NCBI GenBank assembly: GCA_024500155.1 | Contig: CM044880.1 | Location: forward strand, 3,782,001-3,846,000 | Reading direction: 5' to 3' | Source of the DNA: Chenopodium formosanum | Lineage: Eukaryota; Streptophyta; Magnoliopsida; Caryophyllales; Amaranthaceae | Length of the DNA stretch: 64,000 bases | Shown here: one piece after another, positions 1-13,181 of the stretch | Numbering within the stretch: position 1 is the stretch's first letter | Layout: every line of letters begins with the position of its first letter | Notes under the pieces: generated by a model | The model's input: only the letters and a program-made list of their open reading frames with translations | Database searches by the model: none | Told to the model about the DNA's origin: nothing | Translations under genes and position numbers: made by a program

Positions 1-898
1 TGTATCTGACTCCTGACATTGAAGTCCATAAAATAATACACATTAACTTCATAATTATTCAGCATTAAACAAAGTAGCCGGATACTTGAGAGCCTATTAA
101 AGAATGATATCTTCTGTAAAAAGTATTATGGTCTTTTGATATAGAATATAGATAGCTTGGAGAAATTTTCCATTCCTTTAGCTTATTGCTATTGTAAGCA
201 ATTATCCAGTTTAATGCTCCAACATGCTTCTTATTTCCTAATTATTGTTACAGTTTTCAGAGTAAATACCAATTTTACGAAAGGTTTCCCAATTCCCATG
301 TTAAAGCCTCCAAAGAATGATATTATGGGAAAATTAACTAGTAATCTAAAATAAATTGATACTTTCTGGAAGAAACATAAACACTTAATTATGGCATCCA
401 TGATTGGTCTTTCGGTCAAATTATTAACACCCAGATAGAATCTCCAGGTGTTGAATCTACACCTAATTCAGTTGTGGCAAAACCAAAAGCTAGAATCAAA
501 AGGTGCCCATCAGTCTCAAATAATCTGTACAAGAAGTTCAGCCAAGTTGGAGCGAGCTTCAGTTCTAATGGCTCTGCTTCGAGCTTAATGCACATTACCC
601 ACCTCCCCATGGGTATTAACCCCTTGCTATTCCTGATATAGGAAATGAAGGTGGGGCCCACCATATACCTTAAGAAAAAGAAAAACTCATCTCTAATGAG
701 GCCAAATTAGCTCAAGGTGTCAGTGATGCCAAAAAATGTGCATAAATGCATACATGTTGACTTTCAAGCATATACAGCTTTACTCATTTTCATCATAAAT
801 CAATAATTGACATCCAAAATATAAATGATCAAAGGCAAAAAAGTCACAGGCAAAGAGAAGTAGGCAACAAGGATGAAAAATAATAACACCGTGTATAC
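1..898. other. Intron or unassigned sequence left of the last visible TFIIIC exon
   Basis: The exon ending at 899 is followed on the minus strand by a GTATAC donor, and I find no convincing next exon before the window edge. This stretch is therefore most likely intronic. Short open frames around 416-664 on both strands have no family resemblance that I recognise. Confidence 0.5.
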
Positions 899-3417
899 CT
901 TGAGACGGCGCAATATATCAATAAGCCACGATAGCCTTCCAGTTGCTCGAGTATCCATCATGCTCTTGAATTCTTCGTCAGAAAGATCAGACAGAAGAAG
1001 GCCAGTCTTGCACTTCTCAATCATATCAGTCCATTTAAGAGGAGAGCCCACAACTTGCAAAAATAGTTCAAAAGGCATAGCTTTGATAGCAACATCTAAA
1101 CCAAACAATACGCAAGAGCTGTTTTTTGTGGGATTTACACTTTTAGTCGATGTTGACTCCTCAGTGCATGCAGCTGAACTATTCACATAATCCCATAAAA
1201 AACGATGCAAGAGCTTTGTTCGAACCATTTTTGCCAAGACAAATCCATTAGCACGCATAACTTCAGATTTAGCACTTTGAGTATCAGAGTGTGCATTAAT
1301 CTGAATTCTCTCAATGCCATGAAGTACAGGAATGGGAAGTTCCTTCTTTGACTGAGATAAGGCACCACGGGTTTGCATCTCAAATGATCTCAGTCTATCA
1401 TGCACTTGGTCTGACAACTCACTAGCCGAACCTTGGACAGAAGGATGAAGAACCACAAGGATTTGACGGAGATGTCCACAATTTGAGACACCTGGTATAC
1501 TAAAGACCATGAGTTTACACTTCCCTTCTCGTTCAAGCTTATTCAGACAATGTGTCAAGGTCTTTCTGTCCATTCTTGTCTTCTTGTCCTTCTCAAAACT
1601 CTCAAGCCACCTTTGCAGCTCAGGTTTAACAATGATTTTCTCAGTCTGCAAAAGTGAAGAAATTTTGGACAAAAATGCAAGATATAATTGAGGTATATAC
1701 AAAACAACTGAAGAGCACAGCCAAAGAATATATACAAAGATCATGCTATTGCTAACTCATGTCAGTCTATTACTTAAACAAAAACTACTAAAATGATGCA
1801 ATTCATCAAGATTAATAGGATTAGCTGTATAATTTTTCAGACATACAGCAATAGGAATCATAGGTTAGAGTTATGTTTTACTCCCTCCGTTTTGCATTAG
1901 TTGCAACGGTAGGGTTGGCTCAAAGTTTAAGAATATTATAGACTAGGCTTATAGGCTTATAATATGAAGTATTGTTAATAAGAGAGATATAATAAAAAAG
2001 TACTGTGGGTGGGGTTGGTAGGAAAGAGAGAGAATAAAATATCTGTGAAAGTGGGGTTATTGGGAAAGAGAAATTATAAAATAATTGTGGGTCCCTTCCA
2101 AATATAGAAGTGTTGCAATTAATATGAAACGGATGTAAAAGGAAAGCGTTGTGATTAACACGAAACGGAGGGAGTAGACATTTTCCATAACCTCTAGCAT
2201 AGGCCTGTAAAACCTACCAGTACCTACCAGGCTACCACTAGCAAACTGAATATGTTATCTACCAGCCAACCCCGTCGACATCCTTCCCAGGTATCACAAG
2301 TAATTCGTAGGGCTTCTGCAATTTTGCACACAACATGTGCAAAACAAGACAAAATCCCTACTATACCTTCTTTTCATACATCAGTAAGATAATATAGTAG
2401 TAACATCTTGCTACACAGCAAACAATATTTTCTTTATTGCCTATTAGACTATAAACTTATCTGATACTGCAAGATTTATAACCAGGACCAGAAACAAGTA
2501 CAGACTACAGAGAATAAAAAGACTATAAACAAACCTCGAGTCTTTCAAGTAAACGTATCTCTCTCTGAGCATTAGTTAATGATGGATATCTTTGGCCTTC
2601 TTGAAGTTCAAATGGCTTTAATACTGGATTTGCTAACGCCTCAGTTGTACCATTACATTCATTTCCACCAGCTGAACCAGGTACAATATTGCTCATATCA
2701 AGGACTAAACCTAGTGAACCTCCAGGACAAGCAACAATTTGGACTGATCCTCTGACCTGCTGAGATTCATGCTCAAGTTCTTCTTCAGTGTCTATCTTCT
2801 CCATATTATCTTCAGTTAGCCATTTTTTTGAGTTTAAGGAATCCATGTCAGCAATGGTTCTTTGGGAGCTTGTACCATGAGTTGGCTCTTGAATAGATGC
2901 TAAAGCTAAAGGATGCCCATCAGAGCCATCTTGTAATCTGTTGAATGATGAATTAGGTAATTCAGGACAGAAATTTCCTTTTGTCCAAAACCGATAAGCT
3001 AACCCTCTCTCAAGATTTTCTGAAAGTTGATGCAAACCAAACCGAGAAACCATTGTATTGGTCAGGTTGTCGAGCATTTTAGTGCTGATACCAAGCCTTC
3101 CGCAAACCTGCTCATATAGGATTTTAGATGTGAATGAAACTTAAGAAACTAATTCACGCAAACACATCAAGAGTACAAAAGTAAAATATACTTAAATGCA
3201 ATTGTGCATAAATAAATTACAACAACAACAAAGCCTTTGTCCCAAAATGATTTAGGGTCGGCTAACATGAATAGTCATAAGGAAACGTACGATATAATAA
3301 GGGACATAACAAGATAATCAGTTGAATGAGTTTGAAAAAAAGGTGAGTAAAGTGAGAAAAAGAAAGAGCATCCAAGAGAAATAAAGGGTGTCCATGAATA
3401 CATTCATTTAAAATAAG

Positions 3418-3501
<84 letters not shown>

Positions 3502-5981
3502 AAACACCTAGTATTAAATATGAATTGCCATCTCAAAATTCAATCCTTTAGTCTATTTCAGCTAGCATGCTTAAAAAACAAATTAGTCAACTTTCAAACC
3601 TAGGTTCTAATAGAGTTCCATTACACATGTCCTTACAGCATTTCTTTCCAGTTATTATTTCCTTACATTAAAGTCAAATAAATACCCCCCCCCCCAAAAA
3701 AAAAAAAAAAAAAAAAAAAAAAGACAAATTACAAGTCCTTGTTTATGAACAGGGTAACTTAATATGTAGTATGAGTACGAGATCGCAATATACTTCCTTA
3801 TTATGTTAATATACCCCAAAAGTATTCCAAAGTACCTATACGCATGTTCCCAACACACAATTCCCAATTCTGTAAACATTAATTTCACTGCCAGTCTGCC
3901 ACTTCCACTTGATAAAACAGATAGAGGTACACTTCCCACTGTGAAATGATATAATGTAGTAACATATACCTAACTGGTTTCAATTAACTAACAGTAATAA
4001 TCACGGACACGAATCTGTTATCACATGTGAACTCCACAATACTCATTCAAAAGTAACATCCTTTAAACTTACTCTATGACTCTTTGGATATTTATGGGAA
4101 CAATAAAAGCTTTAAATAATGCATGGGATGATTAATAAGAAACAGGTAAAGACATATAGTCATTAGTCTGAAAAAAATATCAAGAAAGATATGAACATAC
4201 ATCAACTCCAAGCAGCCCCTTAGATCCTTCAATATGAATCATGTCATATATTTGTTGCTCAAAAGGAAGCTCCACAAGCTGCTCTGAGGCAATATACTTG
4301 CCATCTCGATTCTTTTGTTGAAAATACTTTGGAGAAAAACTCTTCAGCAATCGCAAACAACTGACAGGCTGCCCAATGCCAGAAAAAAGAAATATACTAT
4401 TCATCTTATAAAGAGTAACAAGAGACATACTTAGAATAAGAAAATTATAGGACAAAAAAAAAAAGAGAGGAACTCAAGACTGACTATTGATAACATCATA
4501 TTTAAATATAATATTTAGATTTCATGAGAGACCGAAAAGAACATATTGAACTCCCAGGCAATGAGAGTCATTATGAAGCAGTAGTACCTTGTTTTGCCCT
4601 CTAGATCTGCCCTTTTTGGATTTCGTAGGGGTTTCCACTTTGCTATCTACTTTCGCCTCAAATACTTCAACAAGACCAGCCTGCTTCAACCTATTGCTAA
4701 TCTGGAAACCAGCATCATGAAGACAGACAGATAATTTTCTGAGAGTGCATTAGCGGTCATATAACATAACTATGAGACTATGAGATAAAGAAAATATTAC
4801 GTTTCTCCAAGCTCTATGTCCTTTTGTTTCTCGATAACCAAGTTCCTGTTTTATATCTGAGACCACGAGAACCTTAAAGGAAAAAAAGTGTCATTGAAAA
4901 ATAAGGTGACCATTGCAATCAATAATACTAGGTAACCAACAATTCAAAGATGCCTTGACAAAATTATTCAGATTCACAAATTCAAATAGAACAGACCTTG
5001 CCTTCAGCTTGCTCAAGTCTATCACAAACAGCTTTGATTGCAGGCAAGAAATCCTTGACACGCACATCATCTTGGCCACATTCTTCAACGTCAGCACCAC
5101 TGACATGGTTTTCTTCCAAATTCTTGTTTTCTTTTGTAATCTCAAGTCTTTGCTGAGAGCTCAAAGGCAGCGCGTAGCGATGTAAGTGGATCAGATTGGT
5201 ACGCACAGGTTGCCTATTTTCTTTTGTTCTCACTATTGTTTCCTGGCGAACAACCAAACCCCAGGACTGAAGCCTCTTTACCACATAAAAGATATTGTTT
5301 CCAGGTATCCCAAGGTCCTTAGATAGTTGAACCTGTGTCACTCCAGTTTCCCTTAACAAATTCAATCAATCTATGTCATTATAAGTGGCAAAGACACTTC
5401 AAATCAGTCTAGTGTAAGAATTTTAAGCCTACAATAATCTCAAATCAGACAAAAGTTGTATCTTGATTCTACAATAATCTGAAATCAGACAAAAGTTGTA
5501 TCTTGATTCTAAAATACCTTCAAACTAATTGAAAAAATGATGATAAATGGAAAATCAAATTAAGTCATTTATAAGAAATCACAACCAATTTCCCAAAAAA
5601 AAACAAATAGCAATACCTAGCAAGAGCAAGACGCTCAAGAACACGTTGCTGAGGAGCAGTAATATTGGAAGCTTTAACATCATACAACCCAACAAAGCAT
5701 CCTCGAAGCTGCTCATTAGCAACCACCTTCACTCCCAAACTCTCACACTCTTCAACCGACTTCGATTTCGGGTCGGGTAATTCCGACCCATTAACATCCC
5801 TAAATTGGAGGCCCGGAACAGCAGCAAGGCCCGACCATACGGCCCGCTTAACAGCAGGGCAGAGGTTGATTTCTGCAGAGGAGAGAGAAGAGTGAAGGCG
5901 AGGCCAGAGGAGAGAGAGTAAGACGCCATTAACACCTTGTGAGCAGATCTCCTCGATTGCAGCGTGGATGATCGTGTCCAT
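899..5981 (-). CDS. B-block-binding subunit of TFIIIC (plant GTF3C1 homologue), partial at 3' end
   Basis: Largest subunit of transcription factor IIIC, a nuclear factor that binds the internal B box of tRNA genes to recruit TFIIIB and RNA polymerase III. Exons read on the minus strand: 5981-5617, 5351-4997, 4872-4801, 4701-4588, 4368-4201, 3107-2535 and 1645-899. All have GT/AG borders and keep one frame for 798 codons. Exon 1 starts MDTIIHAAIEEICSQG, the family N-terminus. An in-frame upstream Met at 6305 gives a Ser/Pro-rich leader that I treat as 5' UTR. The winged-helix B-block domain spans about residues 122-175 (ETGVTQVQLSKDLG, then NNIFYVVKRLQSWGLVVRQ). The last exon holds the conserved MRANGFVLAKMVR and FKSMMDTRATGRLSWLIDILRR blocks. 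Plant homologues are far longer, so roughly half lies beyond position 1. Family call is confident; exact borders were judged by eye. Confidence 0.9.
1879..2176. mobile_element. Stowaway-like MITE in a TFIIIC intron
   Basis: Terminal inverted repeats begin TACTCCCTCCGTTTTGCATT at the left and end AACGGAGGGAGTA at the right. The ends are TA, the Tc1/mariner target dinucleotide. The element is about 298 bp with no coding capacity and lies in the intron between the exons ending at 2535 and starting at 1645. Confidence 0.85.
3421..3502. repeat. (AC)n then (AT)n microsatellite
   Basis: About 35 uninterrupted AC units are followed by about six AT units inside a TFIIIC intron. Likely length-polymorphic. 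Confidence 0.95.
3687..3722. repeat. C-run followed by A-run
   Basis: About nine C then about 28 A residues inside a TFIIIC intron. The homopolymer junction is prone to sequencing error. Confidence 0.8.
5428..5513. repeat. Tandem duplication of about 41 bp in TFIIIC intron 1
   Basis: Two adjacent, nearly identical units contain ACAAAAGTTGTATCTTGATT. They differ at only a few positions, so the duplication is recent. Confidence 0.8.
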
Positions 5982-7398
5982 TGATTTCAGTGGGTGATGA
6001 TCATAATCATCAGAAGATGGAATTGACGGTGGTTTAAGGAGGAATTTGAATGTTTGGGGATGAAATTGGGGATGGAGAAAGGCGGGAATTGGAGTTAACG
6101 GTTGGGAATTTGGGGGTTTTTCTGGTGGTTTTGATAGAGAAGTGGTGGAAGATGAGGGAGATGGTGAAGGTCTAGGGTTCGAGGGGTCTGCAGAAGACAA
6201 AGAAAAGAATTTCAGCAAACACTTTTTTTTTTTTTTTTTTTTTAAATATATTCTCCTCTCCTTCCTACCCAGTACCCACTTACCGCTTCTATTTTGGAGA
6301 TCCAAAATGTTATTTATTATTTTTATTTCAATTTAAAGATGGTTTGTAAAGATAATACCCTTATTTTTTTTTTTTACATTGATGAGATAAAGAACATGCA
6401 AATGTAACGAGTGAACATATAGAGTATTAATTCGTATGCTCATTTTGTGTATAATCTTACAATAGTTCGAGAAGCGAAATCAAACTTTATTTTACCCCGG
6501 CATACATCATTAAATTTGGTAAGTTTTTTCTACAATTTAGAGTCTGTTCTCTTTAACTTAATTTCGATTCTATTCAGCTCTATTTCTAATTTTCTTCTCT
6601 CATAAACAATTTCAATTTCAGTTCAGTTCAGCTCAGTAAATGAGAAGCCTTCACTCCATTAAAATTTTAGAGTTTGGACTTAAATTTATTCAGGAGTAAC
6701 ATGCATATGAACAAAATACAGAGTTTAAGCTAATGTGTTAATAACTTGACCCCTTTATTAATTTTTTTAATGCTCTTTGGAATTATAATTGACAAAAGCA
6801 AATGCAAGTATACAACTGAAGGTTAACAATTTCTTTCTCGTAGATGACAATTTGTAATGGTTGGAAGAAGGTAACAGAGGGGGAAAATTAGAAACACGTA
6901 GAAGTCCGTAAATAAGATCAAAGGAAAAATTTGTGTAAACCATGCAAATACACTAGGTATTTTGCAAGCTTAGTCCAAATTTGTGACTCAGTGACAATTG
7001 TCACCTCGCTTTTTATTACCAAATTATCACCAATCACCATTTCTCACAATTTCCGATTACTTTCATGGCTAACCAAATATTTTAGTCATTGCGATTGAGA
7101 CAAAAAAAGGATGAGTAGCAGGTGCTAAAACGAGCAAACTCTTCCTCAACTCAAAATTATTAAAAACTCCGGATACAAGATACAAGTTTGTGGCATTCAA
7201 CAAATTCCACCAAAATTGGTTTCATCTTGAACTATTAACTAGTAACTAGAGCATCATAACTTCGGAAATACAAGTCTCCAATCGCCAATATATCCTCAAT
7301 CCATTTCAAAATTCAATAGCTAAGCTAATCTGTGTTGCTGCCATCAGAGAAGATGAATTCTCAGAGCTAGCACTTCCACAGTGGTGTAGGAAAGAACA
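5982..7398. other. Intergenic: TFIIIC promoter/5' UTR and PGDH 3' flank
   Basis: The sequence next to 5981 is the TFIIIC 5' region, with a Pro/Ser-codon-rich leader and a T tract at 6223-6243. Around 6541-6650 there is CAGTTCAG-type repetitive sequence resembling the Tourist-like elements elsewhere in the window. No gene seen. Confidence 0.5.
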
Positions 7399-10300
7399 TC
7401 ATGACTTCAAAAATACGAACTCTTCAACAGCTGGAATCTCACCAATCTTCTTCAATACCTGACTGCTAGGTGGTTCATCAACCCCGATAGCCATCACAGC
7501 ATGGGTTCTTGGAGCCAGTCTTCCAACACTCATGAAACTGACATTCACATTCTCTTCTCCCAAAACGCTTCCCACCCTTCCAATCATTCCAGGTTGATCA
7601 ACCTGTCGGCAGAGAATAATGCTACCCTCCAAACTGACATCGACCTCAAACGAGCCAACCTTTATCAAATGTGGAATTCCATCTTTAACCCTTCCCTCAA
7701 GTCTAATCTCCCCAGAATCTGAAATTGCACTGGCAAATTTAGATTCCACATTGGCGATCTGGATCTGGATTGACTCCAGTGGGCTTTCAGGTGATCCATC
7801 CAGAAGAATGCGCTCTTCGGTAATACGAAGTCCTCTCTGCTTTGCGGTGAAATCAGCATTTACCAAGTTTACAAAGGTGCTGGAAATTGGCTCAATCAGA
7901 CCCTTGGTAATCATGGCCCGGAGCACCCTAGTGTCAAGATCATCAGGTGCTCTTGAGGTTGCATAACCCACCTTCACAGATTTAACACCACTTCCACCTG
8001 CTACCAGTTGGATAGCCAGTCTACCAAGTTTCTCAGCAAGGTCAACATAAGGTTTCAGCTCATTAAGGACCTGAGCAAACAAGTAAAGATGGGAATCAAA
8101 CACATGCAGTATCAAAGCTTTTTGCCTCTGATTTTTCAATTTTCAAGACACAAGCACTTAGTAGTTTTGCACACAACACACACTTACACACAAACATACA
8201 CAGAAACATCATCTTAGACCAAGACACACACTCTTTTGAAACATACACTGGAACATCACCTTAGACCAACACACACTCTTAAATCATACACAGGAACATT
8301 ACCTGAGACTAACATGGAGTTATCTAAAGGAAAAGGCCAGACTAAGCCAAAAGAAGACAGGTATGTCTCCAGCTAATAAAATTCTTTTGTTTCTGCAGAA
8401 AACAAAGCCTCAGGTTCTTCTCAGACACCAAATGCAATGATATACACAATATACGAAAACAATCCATGAACTATATCTAAGTATCAAGCTTTTCAGTACT
8501 TGCTGCTAAATAAATAAACACAAGAAAGTTTCAATACTTCAATGAGCATTGGAAGTAACTCAAGAACTCAAAGCTGCATCAAGTAGCAGAAAACTAAATT
8601 CTAGAACAAAAAAAAAGGTCAGAGATTGCAGTTCATAGTGTACTTCAAGGTAAATTTCTAACGACAAACAAGCATCACAGAGTAACTTCAAAGAAAGATA
8701 GGTAATGTATCATACACAATTAATTTTTTATTTTTTTATTTTTTTTATTTATTTATTTTTTTTTTTTTTTTTTGTTGCAGGAATATAAAAATTTTCTATT
8801 CATCTACAAACAAAAAGACACAAGATCTATTTAGATCATGTCAGAATGTTTCGAGCACACCAAACCCGAAACCAGGTCAGCCATCTAATCAATAGGCTTA
8901 CAAACTAAAAGTGCACAGAAACTAACAGCTAAAAACAATCCAACATGCTTGCTGAAAACGTCTAGTGTAGTAGTGTTACTGGCTAACTGCAATTGCTACT
9001 ATCAGATAATAGATTGCTTAAGGGGATGGCGATGACTTTGTGAGCAATTATACAAATGTCTTATGTAACATGATATTGAAACTTCTTTACAAGCAGCATC
9101 TTTTCATCATTTTATTTTATTTTATTTTTTTTTGTTATTTCTCTACCCACACTTCTATAGTTACTAAAGTATTATTAGAAATCAGTTTAAGAAACATGTA
9201 CGTGATAGTAAAAAAAAAAAACTATAAATACATAACTGTATTGAATAATTACGATCGCTCCACGAATTTTTATCCAAAACCAACTATAGAACAGAACAAG
9301 GCCACTAAGAGCAACTATCAACAGATAGAGGCACATTCCAGATACCAAAATTGTAAAAATGCAGCGTAGTGGTGAAGCCATAACTATGAACTAAATCACA
9401 AAATAGTTAATATAAATTGTCTTGTGAAGGGTTAAGGCAATAGGTGTACCTCAGCAGGAACCATTGGCGCGTTCACGGCAGTTGCAGCAAGCTCTCCATT
9501 CAAGGCCCCTATAACTGCTTCTGCAATTTCAATGGCTACTCCTTCCTGCAGAATAAACACTACTTTGTAATGACACAATAAGTTATACTATCACCAATTC
9601 TCAGCGTGGATCACTTATCCTACCTGAGCTTCCATGGTACTAGCACCAAGATGTGGAGTTGCAGTAACTCTTTCATGCTGTATCAACTTACCGTCCTTTG
9701 CTGGGGGCTCTTGTGTGAAGACATCAAGTGCAGCCTACAAAAGAAATGTTTCGTGTTACATACTTCGTATCTTCTAACAAAAATTGGAAAAAATGTACTC
9801 TTTTTACCAATATCTAATAGTTACCTGAGCAACAATCCCGGAATCCAGAGCCCTAACAAGAGCATCTTCATCAATCACTCCACCACGAGCGACATTCACG
9901 ATCATAACACCTTTCTTCATCTTAGCAAAAGTGTCATCATTTAGCACCTTTGTTGTAGAAGAGGTGAGAGGCATGTGTAGGGAAATGAAATCTGCTGTTG
10001 CTAAGGCCTCATCAAAGGAAACAAGGTCTACTCCAATAGCTCGGGCACGGTCAGCGGGTGCATAGGGATCATGAGCAATCACATGCATGCCAAGCCCCTT
10101 GGCACGCCTCGCAACCTCAGACCCGACCTTTCCGAAACCCAAAACAGCAAGCTTCTTTCCCACAAGTGATACACCCACATACTTATTCCTCTTCCACTCC
10201 CCTGCATTGTCATAGATAAAACAATATACACATCATTGAAAAGAATTTGACAATCCATAATAATCATATATAATTAGGCAACAAAATAACACCAAAACAG

Positions 10301-11251
10301 AGGATACTAATATCTATTCATGACCATTTGTATAGCTATAATTCAATAAGAATAGCTTAAACCCTGCATTAATATTAACAACTACCATCTCTAAATAAAC
10401 CAATCAGTACCAAATTCAAGCTACCTTGAAATACCATTTACAATAAACACCTAAAATCACATCAATCAATCCCACATGCAAGGAACTAGATTCAATCAAA
10501 ACCCAGAATTCCCATTAAACAGATCTAACAACCCAATAAACGTAACCCCCAAAACATCACAAACAAAATACCAAGCAAAAAATTTTAAAAACGCCGACAA
10601 TCTGTTCGACAAAATGCCTCAAAAAGAAAATGCACAGAAAAACTAACCAGCCTTAACAGAAGCATCAGCTTGAGCAACATTCCTAGACATAGCAGTCAAA
10701 AGTGCAATCCCATGTTCAGCCGCCGCAATGGTGTTAGCCGTCGGAGCATTAACAACCAAACACCCATGCTCAGTCGCAGCACCCAGATCTACATTATCAA
10801 TCCCAACACCCGCTCTTCCAACCACCTTCAACCTCCCAGCAGACGACTCAAACACCTCCCTCGTAACCTTAGTCCCACTCCGAACAATCAAAGCGTCACA
10901 AAGAGAGATCTTAGTGCAAAGCTCTTCTGGGCTAAGATTATACGAACAATCAACATTCGCAAACGATTTCAGAAGATCCAACCCAGCGTCACCGAGCTTT
11001 TCGGCGACCAAAACGGTGGGTTTCGATTCAAGGGAGGCAGAAACGACTAGTTTTTGGCGGGGGGTAGTGGGGGTAAGGTGGCGATAAGGGTTGTGCGAGA
11101 AGAGGGAGATCGAGGGAGAAAGGGAGAGTTTAGAGGAGAGAGAAAGTTGGGAATTGGGGGAAATGGAGGTGGGGTGGAGGAATCTGTGTTTAGGGGTAAG
11201 AGATTGTTTGGAGAGTAAAGCTGTTGAAGCAGATGAAGAAGCGGCCGCCAT
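7399..11251 (-). CDS. PGDH: D-3-phosphoglycerate dehydrogenase, plastidial
   Basis: Catalyses the NAD-dependent oxidation of 3-phosphoglycerate to 3-phosphohydroxypyruvate, the first step of the phosphorylated serine pathway, in plastids. Exons on the minus strand: 11251-10648, 10201-9825, 9734-9624, 9545-9450 and 8070-7399, giving 619 aa in one continuous frame with GT/AG borders. The first 60 or so residues are Ser/Ala/Leu-rich and look like a transit peptide. The mature part starts near KPTVLVAEKLGDAGLDLL. The Rossmann motif GFGKVG is at about 223-228. VNVARGGVID and PHLGAST carry the expected catalytic Arg and His regions. A C-terminal ACT domain follows (CRQVDQPGMIGRVGSVLG). I chose the Met at 11251 because MAAASSS matches the family. 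The frame stays open to a Met at 11446, which would add 65 residues. Length and motifs are complete, so it should be functional. Confidence 0.96.
8071..9449. other. PGDH intron 4 (1.4 kb)
   Basis: A large intron with a T-rich tract at about 8724-8774 and short CACACAC-rich stretches near 8170-8300. No coding segment recognised. Confidence 0.7.
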
Positions 11252-13181
11252 TGTTGAGGAAGAAGTGAGAGAGATGAAGCTTTTTTTCTGGGGTTTAAAG
11301 AAAGGTGCGCCGCCGTAGGAGGGAGGATTTATGGGGTGAGGAAGATGGTGGGGTTTTAAAGGGGGTTTTGGGGAGGAGAGAGAAAGAGAGAGAGTGAAGA
11401 GGGAGGAGAGAGAAAGAGGGAGATGTGAGTGCACGTGCTGTGACACTGCGCGGGAAAATGGGGAGTGTGGTGGTTGAGAAGGTGGAGCGTGAAATTGACG
11501 GTAAGGGTTTGAGAGTGGGGTTATGGTTGATACCTTGTATTTGGGGGTTGGTGACTGGTAAGTGAGTACTCTGTTGTAATTTAGGGTTGGTAAAACAAAA
11601 AATTAAATGACAATCAGTAATCCAATCTTTTCAATCTTAAGTTTGGGGGTTTGAGGTGATAAAAATTTGGATGAATCGGGTTCTAGTATGTTAGATCTCA
11701 TGCCCAAGTTTGTTACAAGTATGGGGTTTGTTGGCCAAATTGGTCTTTTCGGGTTACTTGGGCTAAAATCGTGTTTTTATACTTCTTAAATCCATGTTTG
11801 TTTTATGTTGGGTCATATTTGATCGCCTCTGCTTTAAATTAAATGGTTCATTTTTCATTGGAGCACTTTAAAGGTGAAATCTTCATTATCTTTCCTCTTT
11901 ATATTTTAAGTGTCTAACCCAAAAACTTAATCAAATTGATCTCAAGTTTAGATTAATTGTTGCTTGAATTAAAAAGTAATTTTATTGCCTTTCAATTGAT
12001 TTTGTCACTTGTATACACGATTAGAGTCAATGGAGTTTAGTACATCTTATTAAAAATTCGTGTTATTGAAACTAGTAGTTTAGTACATCTCTATTATTGA
12101 GTTTCATTTATAATATTTTATAATCCAATGAAAAAGTTTGTACTCTTAAAACTAGTAGTTAAACTGTCAAAATTCATATTGTTTAGTATATCTTATTAAA
12201 AATTCGTGTTATTGAAACCAATTTTACCAAAGTCTAATCAAACAAAGTTTGTTGTAAAAGTTACACATAAAATCGTAGCTGAAGTGACAAGTGACCGTGT
12301 GAGGCGTGATTCCTTTTCAACTATAGACTTGATCACTAATATAGTAATATTATACGGAGTAGATTTAGTGTTAAAGTGCACTTAGACCTATTAAAAGCAA
12401 CAAGGGGCAGCTTAATGACTTAAAATAATCCCACTTAATCACTTGTCATTTAGTGATTTGCGGCTAAAGCAAATTTCATTTCACCTAACAAAGGCATTAA
12501 GTGGTGGGGGTCATTTTGGTGTAGCCTTCAAATTTGATTATTTCATTTACGTTGGATCGTACCATATAATATTTTTTTCAGCCTCATTCTCTGTGCTATG
12601 CTTTTCAGCCTTCAAAGTTTGGGGTAATGTGTAATTATAATTGTGAGCAACTTGCAATTTTGGATCCTGAGTCCTGATTCCATCCCCTTTTAACGCATCG
12701 GCCTGCATGCTTTATTGCTCTGCACGTTTACAACCAACCATTTTTTTGGGTCTTTTTTAAGCATCTTGTATTAAACTAATACCATGTACTTTACGTGAAA
12801 CGCATATGTGATATGGAGTATGTTTGAATATTGAATGAAAACACGAATAAACTGGGAGATCATTCTCACCAAAGAAAGGATAAAAACCACATTTAATTGA
12901 GAGTCAAAACACTTCGAACTTTTCTCTTTTTACTCCGTATCTACTTGTATTAATTTCACCCGGTACAAATACTTGTAAAGTACGAGTAGAATAAAACGGA
13001 TATAAAGAGAAATAAATACATACTCAGCACATACAAGTAGAATTTGGTTCATGTAAAATAAGAATACACACGAGACTAACAAGTTGTGTAAAAAAACCAT
13101 AATTTTACAGGCTTGTTTCAATTCTTGTTGAAAAGAAGGTACAAGTAATGCAAATCCATGAGTTAACCAAACAAAGAAGGA
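11252..13181. other. Intergenic: PGDH promoter and unassigned AT-rich DNA
   Basis: The minus strand upstream of PGDH is CT-rich at 11370-11425 (GAGAGAG on plus), like a plant pyrimidine patch near a transcription start. A direct repeat of about 37 bp containing TTATTAAAAATTCGTGTTAT occurs near 12045 and again near 12187. Nothing else recognised. Confidence 0.5.

Noticed and set aside
416..664. Open frames on both strands, including a plus-strand frame with KPKARIKRCPSVSNNLYKK
   Set aside because: Short, no start or splice context, no family recognised, and the stretch lies in what is most likely a TFIIIC intron.
3262..3507. Cys/Val-repeat frame
   Set aside because: Translation of the (AC)n microsatellite.
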